From an uncultured Lachnospiraceae bacterium (GTDB lineage Bacteria > Bacillota_A > Clostridia > Lachnospirales > Lachnospiraceae), in NCBI GenBank assembly GCA_910587495.1, contig CAJUMT010000109.1, positions 1 to 11,304 of the forward strand: a DNA stretch of 11,304 nucleotides, given 5' to 3'. Made by a program: the position numbers and the translations under genes. Of this stretch, positions 1-5,691 are shown one piece after another. Numbering within the stretch: position 1 is the first letter of the stretch; each line of letters starts with the position of its first letter. Under the pieces are notes generated by a model, which saw only the letters and a program-made list of their open reading frames with translations, was not told the origin of the DNA and searched no databases.

Positions 1-634
1 CGATCCAGAACCGTGTATTTTCCATTCTGATCTCCACTTCTAGTACAGGATTAGGATACATGGTTTGATTTGGATAGTAAGCAGTGTCATCACAGTATAT
101 TCGGTTATCCTGCATACAGTAATCGAACCATTCATCCAGCTCTTCTGCACATGCCTCAAACTCTTCGCTGGATTTGCAGTATACGCTTAATCGCCAGTCT
201 GTAGGATCCAGTACATGATCGATACTGTTGATTTCATCATTCAGGAGCGTTTCTTTGCTTCCATCTTTGGATACGAGGATCGCATTTCGGTCTCTTCCCT
301 TCCAGAACCCTACCGCGTTGCTTTTCAACAGTTGCGCAAATAGATTATTTTTTGGACGGAAATTATTTTTGGCCGCAATATAGAACGGCTCTACATTTTC
401 ATGGACACTGTTCAAACGGTAGATATACAAAACATTGTCTGAATCCTCGCAGGGGGTACTATTCATCCTTTCTGAACTTTCTCCAAACATATGTTTGACA
501 AGTTCGTCCATTTCTTCAGCCGTATGGTCGGCGTAAGCCTTTCTGTCTGCATACCGCAGATAAGAAAGGCCGCACCAGCCTGCCGTATAAAGAGTTAGAA
601 ACAGAACCAATATCATCCGAAGCTTTTTTGTCAT
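1..634 (-). CDS. Unrecognised membrane-anchored protein downstream of BlaI-type repressor (partial, 3' end beyond window)
   Basis: An open frame on the minus strand starts with ATG at 634-632 and stays open for 211 codons to the window edge, so the C-terminus is missing. The start codon overlaps the stop of the upstream blaI-like gene (TAATG), implying translational coupling. Residues about 6-26 are one hydrophobic segment after a basic start (MTKKLR), consistent with a signal anchor; there is no proper lipobox before Cys21. The remaining ~185 residues are hydrophilic, with Cys at 62, 153, 162, 173 and 181, and would lie outside the membrane. I recognise no domain. It is not an M56 (BlaR1/MecR1) sensor peptidase in the visible part: there is no multi-helix N-terminus and no HEXXH. 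By position it is probably controlled by, or acts with, the repressor; function unknown. Confidence 0.75.
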   Translation of the reverse strand, partial: MTKKLRMILVLFLTLYTAGWCGLSYLRYADRKAYADHTAEEMDELVKHMFGESSERMNSTPCEDSDNVLYIYRLNSVHENVEPFYIAAKNNFRPKNNLFAQLLKSNAVGFWKGRDRNAILVSKDGSKETLLNDEINSIDHVLDPTDWRLSVYCKSSEEFEACAEELDEWFDYCMQDNRIYCDDTAYYPNQTMYPNPVLEVEIRMENTRFWI

Positions 635-1011
635 TATCCTCTTTTCTCATCTTTCTGTTCTAAAAAAATCAGCAGTTCGTTAAGCTCATCCTGCTCGATC
701 TCTTCATTATCATATAGAGCTGCCGCAAAATTTGCCAGCGAACCCTGAAACATTTTCTTCAAAAAACTCCTTCCTGTTTCTTTTAGATACGGTTCTTTCG
801 CTATAGTGGCACTATAATAATTAATTTTTCCTCTTTTCTCCCGCTTAACAAAACCTTTCTTTTCAAGCCGTGAAAGAAAGGACAATACACTGTTGCAAAG
901 AATTTTTCGGTCTTTGTCCATATGTTCTTCGATTTCCATCCGGGTAATCGGCCCGTCTGCATTCCATATGATCATCATAAGCTCAAGCTCAGTATCTGGT
1001 AGTCTTTTCAT
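634..1011 (-). CDS. BlaI/MecI/CopY-family transcriptional repressor
   Basis: Encodes 125 residues, the usual length for this family of dimeric winged-helix repressors. The N-terminus (RLPDTELELMMIIWNADGPI, residues 3-22) matches the family's 'LP-D-E-E-M--IW' opening, and residues 38-66 (LCNSVLSFLSRLEKKGFVKR onward) form the recognition helix and wing. In BlaI and MecI of staphylococci an antibiotic sensor peptidase cuts one Asn-Phe bond in the dimerisation domain; an Asn94-Phe95 pair sits in the corresponding stretch (SLANFAA). The start ATG at 1011 is preceded by GGGAG about 9 nt upstream. A 42-bp inverted repeat overlapping the promoter is a probable autoregulatory operator. Family assignment is firm; the signal and targets are unknown. 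A beta-lactamase role is not implied, since this family also controls copper and other membrane-stress genes. Confidence 0.9.
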   Translation of the reverse strand: MKRLPDTELELMMIIWNADGPITRMEIEEHMDKDRKILCNSVLSFLSRLEKKGFVKREKRGKINYYSATIAKEPYLKETGRSFLKKMFQGSLANFAAALYDNEEIEQDELNELLIFLEQKDEKRG

Positions 1012-1025
1012 TAACTGATTCTCCC

Positions 1026-1067
1026 GTTTACTCTAATGTTAGGCATTTGCCTAAAACTAGAGTAAAC
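1026..1067. promoter_or_regulatory. 42-bp nested inverted repeat, candidate BlaI-type operator
   Basis: The outer arms GTTTACTCTA (1026-1035) and TAGAGTAAAC (1058-1067) are perfect complements, as are the inner arms TTAGGCA (1039-1045) and TGCCTAA (1048-1054); only the 3-nt joints do not pair fully. Each half also reads as a smaller site, CTAATGTTAG (1033-1042) and CTAAAACTAG (1051-1060), which could take one dimer each. The right arm covers the proposed -10 box of the minus-strand promoter, a classic repressor position. Binding by the adjacent BlaI-type protein is inferred; the sequence differs from the textbook TACA/TGTA core. Confidence 0.7.
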
Positions 1068-1087
1068 AATTCCGCTTAAAAAGTCAA
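1059..1087 (-). promoter_or_regulatory. Candidate sigma-A promoter of the blaI-like operon
   Basis: Read on the minus strand, a -35 box TTGACT (1087-1082) is separated by exactly 17 nt from TACTCT (1064-1059). The -10 is a weak match but keeps the key first, second and last positions. It lies inside the right arm of the inverted repeat, so a bound repressor would exclude RNA polymerase. No transcript evidence is available. Confidence 0.5.
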
Positions 1088-1120
1088 TACCTGTTGTCAT
1101 GAGAAGTACAACAAAAGGAA

Positions 1121-1149
1121 TTGTTATTTTCAAAATCTTATGGTAGAAT
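1121..1149 (+). promoter_or_regulatory. Candidate sigma-A promoter of pyrE
   Basis: TTGTTA (1121-1126, 4/6 to consensus) and TAGAAT (1144-1149, 5/6) are spaced by 17 nt. Transcription would begin near 1156, giving a leader of about 45 nt, too short for a PyrR-type attenuator. The position also shows that the in-frame TTG at 1121 cannot be the pyrE start, since it would be the -35 box. Confidence 0.55.
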
Positions 1150-1201
1150 GAGGGAGTATTTTACAGACATAATGATAGCAAGACAGGAGATTTCAAATAG
1201 A

Positions 1202-1879
1202 ATGGAAAAATATAAACAGGAATTTATCGAATTTATGATTGACTGCGAGGTCTTGAAATTCGGCGATTTCGTTACAAAAAGCGGGAGAAAGACGCCGTTT
1301 TTCGTAAATACCGGGTTTTACCGCACAGGCGCGCAGCTTCGCAGGCTGGGCGGATATTATGCAAGGGCGATTCATGACAAAACGGGACTGGATTTTGACG
1401 TGCTGTTTGGTCCCGCGTATAAGGGGATTCCCCTAACGGTGGCGGCTACCATTGCCATCAGCGAACAATATGGGAAAGATATCCGCTACTGTTCCAACCG
1501 CAAGGAAGTTAAAGACCATGGGGATAAGGGTATCCTGCTTGGAAGCCCCATAAAAGACGGCGACCGGGTGGTCATTATCGAGGATGTGACGACTGCGGGA
1601 ACTTCCATCCAGGAGACGATGCCGATCATCAAAGCACAGGGGGATGTGTCGGTGTCCTGTCTGGTAGTATCTGTGGACCGTATGGAAAGAGGACAGGGTA
1701 CAAAGAGCGCCCTGGAAGAAATCCGTGAGACTTACGGTATCGATACAACTGCGATCGTAACCATGGAAGAAGTGGTAGAACATCTGTATAACCGCCCGTA
1801 CAAAGGAAGGATTATCATTGATGATGCATTAAAGGGTGCGATTGACGCATACTATGAACAGTATGGCGTGAGGCAGTAA
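1202..1879 (+). CDS. pyrE: Orotate phosphoribosyltransferase
   Basis: PyrE converts orotate and PRPP to orotidine 5'-monophosphate and pyrophosphate, the fifth step of de novo pyrimidine synthesis, in the cytosol. From the ATG at 1202 the protein has 225 residues, normal for the clostridial form. The PRPP-binding motif VVIIEDVTTAGTSI is at residues 123-136, the mobile catalytic loop (NRKEVKDHGDKG) at 99-110, and an orotate/phosphate-contacting segment (GPAYKGIPL) at 70-78. The frame is open upstream to 1121, but only the ATG at 1202 has a good ribosome site (AGGAGA at 1185-1190) and the likely promoter occupies 1121-1149. No other pyrimidine gene is present, and it is divergent from the blaI-like operon. 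Confidence 0.96.
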   Translation: MEKYKQEFIEFMIDCEVLKFGDFVTKSGRKTPFFVNTGFYRTGAQLRRLGGYYARAIHDKTGLDFDVLFGPAYKGIPLTVAATIAISEQYGKDIRYCSNRKEVKDHGDKGILLGSPIKDGDRVVIIEDVTTAGTSIQETMPIIKAQGDVSVSCLVVSVDRMERGQGTKSALEEIRETYGIDTTAIVTMEEVVEHLYNRPYKGRIIIDDALKGAIDAYYEQYGVRQ

Positions 1880-1898
1880 GCAGGGAGGGCATTCGAGT

Positions 1899-2054
1899 AT
1901 GAATACTGAAAAAACGTATAAAACAATGGTACATGTAGGCGCAGGGGATCTGGTTCTGGGAATCATTGTCCTTGTGACCGGTATCGCGGCGGGGACAATG
2001 ATGATTGTCAACGGAGCCCGCCTGTTAAAGCAAAAGTCTGACCTGATGTTTTAA
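1899..2054 (+). CDS. Small 51-residue single-span membrane protein, unrecognised
   Basis: A short frame of 51 codons starts with ATG at 1899, 9 nt after a strong ribosome site (GGGAGGG, 1883-1889), and ends with TAA at 2052-2054. It begins 19 nt after the pyrE stop and ends immediately before a terminator-like hairpin, so it probably shares the pyrE transcript. The N-terminus is hydrophilic (MNTEKTYKTMVHVGAGD), residues about 18-37 are one hydrophobic helix (LVLGIIVLVTGIAAGTMMIV), and the end is basic (ARLLKQK), which by the positive-inside rule places the C-terminus in the cytoplasm. I recognise no family. The ribosome site and hydrophobic design make it more than a chance frame. Confidence 0.7.
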   Translation: MNTEKTYKTMVHVGAGDLVLGIIVLVTGIAAGTMMIVNGARLLKQKSDLMF

Positions 2055-2055
2055 T

Positions 2056-2094
2056 AAAGGGAGGGGTGTGTCATGCCTCTCTTTCTTTTGTTCT
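2056..2094 (+). terminator. Rho-independent terminator after pyrE and the small ORF
   Basis: AAAGGGAGG (2056-2064) pairs with CCTCTCTTT (2076-2084) over nine positions with a single G-U, around an 11-nt loop, and is followed by the T-rich run CTTTTGTTCT. It starts one base after the stop of the 51-residue frame. Confidence 0.65.
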
Positions 2095-2117
2095 GAATTT
2101 AAGTAAGGAGCCTATAT

Positions 2118-2591
2118 GTGAAAAAAGAGAAAGAAGAGATGACCCGGCTTGTAAGCCGCATATTCTTTGGGGCTTACCTTATAGTGCTGATCTACCTGAT
2201 GTTTTTTGCAGAGGAATGGGGCCGTTCTATGCTGGAAGGCGACTATCGTTATAATCTGGCGCCTTTTCGTGAGATTCGCCGCTATCTGGTGTATCACAGG
2301 CAGATTGGATTAAAAAGGGTGCTCTGGAACCTGGCAGGAAATGTGGTGGTTTTTATGCCTTTTGGCGCTTTGGTTCCTGCTCTGGGGGAAAAAAAGATAG
2401 GGTTTTTAAAGGCTACATTGTTAAGTTTTGAATTGACGCTTTTCATTGAGGTGTCTCAACTGATTCTCAGGGTTGGGAGCTGCGATGTGGATGATATGAT
2501 ATTGAATACGATGGGGGGATGTATCGGGTATGGACTGTATCGGATATGGACCCGTTTAAAGGAGAAAGACCTTGGCAAAGAGGAAGTATAA
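2118..2591 (+). CDS. VanZ-like family membrane protein
   Basis: Encodes 157 residues from a GTG start at 2118, chosen because TAAGGAG (2104-2110) lies 7 nt upstream. The VanZ-like pattern is clear: a first hydrophobic helix at about 15-31, NLAPFREIRRY at 46-56, NLAGNVVVFMPFG at 71-83, a helix with Glu111 and Gln114, and DVDDMILNTMGG at 123-134 leading into the last helix. VanZ itself gives low-level teicoplanin resistance by an unknown mechanism; most family members have no proven role, so resistance should not be assumed here. The 3' end overlaps the next gene by 20 nt, showing translational coupling. No convincing promoter is visible between the upstream terminator and this gene. Confidence 0.85.
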   Translation: MKKEKEEMTRLVSRIFFGAYLIVLIYLMFFAEEWGRSMLEGDYRYNLAPFREIRRYLVYHRQIGLKRVLWNLAGNVVVFMPFGALVPALGEKKIGFLKATLLSFELTLFIEVSQLILRVGSCDVDDMILNTMGGCIGYGLYRIWTRLKEKDLGKEEV

Positions 2592-2883
2592 ATTTACGCG
2601 GAAGGTTCAGTCCGGTCGGGGAATCGCGTCTACGGTTATCGGCATGCTGACATTGCTCATGACTTCGGGCATGATCGCCGCTGCTTATATACAAAGCGGT
2701 CAGGCGGGGAAGATCATTGCGGTGGTGGGATTTGCAGCGATGCTTTTGTCTGTTCTGGGACTTTATTACAGTGTCTGCGGCATCCGTCAGGAGGACAGCT
2801 ATCGGCTGTTTCCGTGGACGGGTTTTGTGCTGAACTGGCTTACTTTGGCGGCTTATATCATGATCTATATGTTAGGATGGTAA
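2572..2883 (+). CDS. Small three-helix membrane protein, DUF6142-like
   Basis: Encodes 103 residues starting with TTG at 2572. AAAGGAG (2558-2564) sits 7 nt before it, and the N-terminal pattern (MAKRKYKFTRK, then SGRGIASTVIG) matches what I recall of the DUF6142 family in Lachnospiraceae. Hydrophobic segments at about 19-40, 47-69 and 82-101 suggest three membrane spans, with a basic, cytoplasmic N-terminus. The gene overlaps the end of the VanZ-like gene by 20 nt and its stop is 4 nt before the aminopeptidase start, so the three are probably one transcript. The function is unknown. The family name is from memory and should be confirmed with a profile search. Confidence 0.75.
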   Translation: MAKRKYKFTRKVQSGRGIASTVIGMLTLLMTSGMIAAAYIQSGQAGKIIAVVGFAAMLLSVLGLYYSVCGIRQEDSYRLFPWTGFVLNWLTLAAYIMIYMLGW

Positions 2884-2887
2884 GAGG

Positions 2888-4966
2888 ATGGAAGAGATTG
2901 AGATACAGCGCTGGCAGCTTGCCAGCCAGCGGATTTTGGAAATATATAAAGACCCGGAGACAGAAGGGGACACAAAGGACTATTTCAGTCGGACAGCCGG
3001 ATTTATCCGCCTGATGCTGGAAACTTGGGATAAAGTAAAGACAGGATGGCATGTACATGCGTCACTGGAAGAATTAAAAGTGTGGAATGAAGCGCTGTAT
3101 GAGGACATCCTGGGCGCCGCTTATGAACACAGTTATGCCAATCCAGCCTATGCTTCGGCCAGGCTTGGCGCATATGGACCGCTCTTGTCATTTCTCTATA
3201 CGGAGATTCGGGGGATGATTGTCTATGCCTATGAGCAGCGGACAGAAGAGATGTTGATCTATATGGAGTTGTTTTTGCAGATCTATGGAGCGTTTGCAGG
3301 AGAGACGCCTCCTACGCCGGAGCAGCTTCGGAGCGATATATACTGGTTTGTCAGCGATTACAGTGATGTGACGGTTACCAGGCGTGTGCAGGAGCAGCTT
3401 GATCCCTCACTGTCTTTTGCCAGAGACATCATTATGGAAGCGGATCTGTCCGACCCTTGCTATCTGTATCGGTTTGGGGAATATATTTCTGATACAGAAC
3501 TGAAAGTCAGTCGTTATCTTGACGGACTTCCGGAAGAAAAGATCAAAAAAATCGCTTTTGTGTTCACAGAAGGGTATCGGATCGGGTTTGAGGTCAATCA
3601 CAAGCCTCTGCATAAGAAAAAGACGGTCAATATCCGGTATTGTCTGGGATTTGAGAGGATTATCCGCCAGGCGGTGGAGAATTTTAAAGCCATGGGGCTT
3701 GAGAGTGTCATTTATCGGGCAGCCGTAAGCCGCGTCAATATGCGGGAGGTCAATAAGATCGGTTATTATGGCACTTCTCCCAACCGGCAGTATGAATATG
3801 ACCACAAGGGAGACGCGGCTTTGTTCATGGACAAGGCGTTCGTGGAGAGAAAGTTAGGCGTCCTAAGGACCGCTTATGAATCTCATAAAGAGCTGGCGTC
3901 TGTACATGGCGGCCCGGCGGTGATGGAAGTGTTTGGGGAATGCCCTTTTGAGCCGTTAGCAAAGCCGGAGGCATTAAAATTAAATAAGAGGCAGCAGGAA
4001 GACCAGGTGTTGTATAACAACCGTGCCGGACAGATCACCAACGAATATATCAAAGGGGAGGAAAGGAGCTTTACGATCATAGCCTTTCCAATACCGGATA
4101 TCGGGGAGCATTTTGAAGAGATCTTTGCCAAAACTGTGGAAATTAATACGCTGGATTATAAGCTGTATCAGGATATCCAGCAAAAGCTGATCGACGCGCT
4201 GGACAGGGGCGTGGAAGTCCATATACTGGGAAGCGGAAGGAACCATACTGATCTTCGGGTGGCGCTTGCGCCCGTGCAGGACCCGGAGCATGAAACTCTT
4301 TTTGAAAACTGTGTGGCGGATGTCAATATCCCTGTGGGAGAAGTGTTTACTTCGCCAAGGCTTACAGGGACAAACGGCGTATTGCATGTGACAGGCGTAT
4401 TTTTGGAAGGATTGTTTTATAAGGATCTGTCGATACGGTTTCAGGATGGAATGACTGTCGATTATGGATGCAGTAATTACGAAAAGGAGGAGGATAACCG
4501 CCGTTATATCAGAGAGAATGTGCTTTTTCACCACAAAGCCCTTCCTATGGGGGAATTTGCCATAGGAACCAACACCACAGCCTATGTGACGGCACAGAAA
4601 TACCAAATAGGAGCCAGGCTTCCGATTCTGATCGCGGAGAAGATGGGACCCCATTTTGCGGTGGGGGATACCTGCTTTTCCTGGGAGGAGGACGTAAGAA
4701 CCTGCAACCCTGACGGTAAACAAATGATCGCAAAGGAGAATGAGTGCTCTGCCCTTCGCAGAGAAGACGTCTCCCGGGCGTATTTTAATTGTCATACGGA
4801 TATTACAATTCCTTATGACGAGTTAAAAGAAATTGCGGTCATTCACAAAGACGGAACACGGACACCCATCATCAAAGACGGAAGATTCGTCCTTCCGGGA
4901 ACGGAAGAACTAAACCGGCCCCTTGATGAACAGAAAAACAGCGAAAGCCCGTATGCGCCAGATTGA
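2888..4966 (+). CDS. M29-like metallo-aminopeptidase with N-terminal extension
   Basis: Encodes 692 residues, much longer than the ~410 of typical M29 aminopeptidases (AmpS, PepS, AmpT). Residues ~215-670 look like the M29 core: a first subdomain (KIAFVFTEGYRIGF, then a Rossmann-like stretch to ~280), GEVFTSP (Glu485), MGEFAIGTN (Glu556), EKMGPHFAVGD (His589), CHTD (His636 and Asp638), and the typical end DGTRTPIIKDGRF. These would be the metal-binding Glu, Glu, His, His and Asp. The conserved Tyr seven residues after the first His in AmpS aligns with Cys596. Residues 1-~210 are mostly helical and unrecognised. There is no signal peptide, so it should be cytosolic. The ribosome site is weak, and the start lies 4 nt after the preceding stop, suggesting coupled translation. 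The last codons and the stop fall inside the repeated element that precedes purE. Confidence 0.75.
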   Translation: MEEIEIQRWQLASQRILEIYKDPETEGDTKDYFSRTAGFIRLMLETWDKVKTGWHVHASLEELKVWNEALYEDILGAAYEHSYANPAYASARLGAYGPLLSFLYTEIRGMIVYAYEQRTEEMLIYMELFLQIYGAFAGETPPTPEQLRSDIYWFVSDYSDVTVTRRVQEQLDPSLSFARDIIMEADLSDPCYLYRFGEYISDTELKVSRYLDGLPEEKIKKIAFVFTEGYRIGFEVNHKPLHKKKTVNIRYCLGFERIIRQAVENFKAMGLESVIYRAAVSRVNMREVNKIGYYGTSPNRQYEYDHKGDAALFMDKAFVERKLGVLRTAYESHKELASVHGGPAVMEVFGECPFEPLAKPEALKLNKRQQEDQVLYNNRAGQITNEYIKGEERSFTIIAFPIPDIGEHFEEIFAKTVEINTLDYKLYQDIQQKLIDALDRGVEVHILGSGRNHTDLRVALAPVQDPEHETLFENCVADVNIPVGEVFTSPRLTGTNGVLHVTGVFLEGLFYKDLSIRFQDGMTVDYGCSNYEKEEDNRRYIRENVLFHHKALPMGEFAIGTNTTAYVTAQKYQIGARLPILIAEKMGPHFAVGDTCFSWEEDVRTCNPDGKQMIAKENECSALRREDVSRAYFNCHTDITIPYDELKEIAVIHKDGTRTPIIKDGRFVLPGTEELNRPLDEQKNSESPYAPD

Positions 4967-5047
4967 TTTCAGGACGCATGCTTTAAGCGGTCGGAAATCA
5001 ATCTATGACCCGGCGCAGGAGGGATTTCGCGGAACTATAAATAGGAG
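4934..5047 (+). repeat. Structured leader repeat, copy 1 (before purE)
   Basis: This ~114-nt element runs from AAAAACAGCG to the purE ribosome site (ATAGGAG). It recurs before purM with about 12 substitutions and two 1-nt gaps. As RNA it can form a perfect 11-bp stem, AGATTGATTTC (4960-4970) with GAAATCAATCT (4994-5004), enclosed by GCGCC (4955-4959) with GGCGC (5012-5016). A second SD-like AGGAGGG (5017-5023) without a usable start codon follows. The aminopeptidase reading frame ends inside the 5' arm (TGA at 4964-4966). No T-run follows the hairpin, so it is not a standard terminator. It does not match the guanine/adenine riboswitch core I know. Regulatory RNA, RNA processing site or dispersed repeat all remain possible. 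Confidence 0.8.
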
Positions 5048-5054
5048 AAAGATT

Positions 5055-5573
5055 ATGGCAAAAGTAGGTATTGTTATGGGCAGTGATTCGGATATGCCCG
5101 TTATGAGTAAGGCGGCAGAGGTACTGGAAAAACTCGGAGTGGATTTTGAGATGACCATCATATCTGCGCATCGGGAGCCGGACATATTTTTTGAATATGC
5201 AAAAAGCGCGGAAGAAAAAGGCTTTAAAGTCATTATCGCAGGGGCGGGAAAGGCGGCTCACCTTCCCGGAATGTGCGCGGCGATCTTCCCCATGCCGGTG
5301 ATCGGCATCCCCATGAAAACTTCGGATCTGGGCGGTGTGGACTCTCTTTATTCCATCGTGCAGATGCCCACAGGCATACCGGTGGCGACAGTAGCCATTA
5401 ACGGAGGAGCCAACGCAGGCATCCTGGCTGCAAAGATCCTGGCGGTTTCTGACAGCGGGCTTTTATCCCGCCTGAAAACATATTCCGAAGAGATGAAACA
5501 GGAAGTAGAAAACAAAGCAAAAAAACTGGACGAGCTGGGATACAAGGCGTACCAGGCACAGATGAAGCATTAA
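5055..5573 (+). CDS. purE: N5-carboxyaminoimidazole ribonucleotide mutase / AIR carboxylase catalytic subunit
   Basis: PurE acts at the sixth step of purine synthesis, producing 4-carboxy-5-aminoimidazole ribonucleotide (CAIR). The protein has 172 residues from the ATG at 5055, 7 nt after AGGAG (5043-5047); an open frame extends upstream but that stretch is leader. Motifs are GSDSD at 9-13, SAHR at 37-40 with the catalytic His, AGAGKAAHLPG at 62-72 and VQMPTGIPVATVAI at 102-115. These are class I PurE signatures (mutase acting on N5-CAIR made by PurK) rather than the class II AIR carboxylase pattern. No purK is in the window, so the carboxylation partner lies elsewhere or is absent. The gene is flanked on both sides by the structured repeat, and its stop codon overlaps the start of copy 2. 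Confidence 0.96.
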   Translation: MAKVGIVMGSDSDMPVMSKAAEVLEKLGVDFEMTIISAHREPDIFFEYAKSAEEKGFKVIIAGAGKAAHLPGMCAAIFPMPVIGIPMKTSDLGGVDSLYSIVQMPTGIPVATVAINGGANAGILAAKILAVSDSGLLSRLKTYSEEMKQEVENKAKKLDELGYKAYQAQMKH

Positions 5574-5683
5574 AAACAGCAAAAGCCCGTATGCGCCAGA
5601 TTGATTTCAGGATGCACGTTTTAAGCAGCCTGAAATTAATCTACACCCGGCGCAGGAGGGCTTGAGCGGAACTTAAATAGGAG
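5572..5683 (+). repeat. Structured leader repeat, copy 2 (before purM)
   Basis: About 112 nt, about 88% identical by eye to the element before purE, starting in the purE stop codon and ending at the purM ribosome site. The hairpin is longer here: AGATTGATTTCAGG (5598-5611) pairs with CCTGAAATTAATCT (5629-5642) over 14 positions with one G-U, closed by GCGCC (5593-5597) with GGCGC (5649-5653). The C-to-T change in the 3' arm turns a G-C pair of copy 1 into G-U, and changes near the loop extend the stem by three pairs, while the outer arms are identical. The SD-like AGGAGGG is kept at 5654-5660. Conserved structure points to function as RNA, though two copies are too few to prove it. Confidence 0.8.
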
Positions 5684-5691
5684 GATTTGTT

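Noticed and set aside
3980..4795. Open frame of 271 codons on the minus strand inside the aminopeptidase gene
   Set aside because: Fully contained in a strongly supported gene, no ribosome site, no domain; antisense shadow.
4955..5016. Repeat hairpin as an intrinsic terminator
   Set aside because: No T-run follows either copy, and both are followed directly by ribosome sites of purine genes that need read-through.
4934..5047. Guanine/adenine riboswitch before purE
   Set aside because: The characteristic core of that class (TATA...GGTTTGGGAG-type and CTACC segments with paired loops) is not present; the fold here is a single long hairpin.
5017..5050. Hidden small ORF using the internal AGGAGGG of the repeat
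   Set aside because: No ATG, GTG or TTG at usable spacing in either copy; the one nearby TTG in copy 2 gives only four codons.
4923..5054. Upstream extension of the purE frame to 4923
   Set aside because: The added 44 residues have no PurE homology and lie in the structured repeat; ATG at 5055 has the proper ribosome site and starts the MAKVGIVMGSDSD motif.
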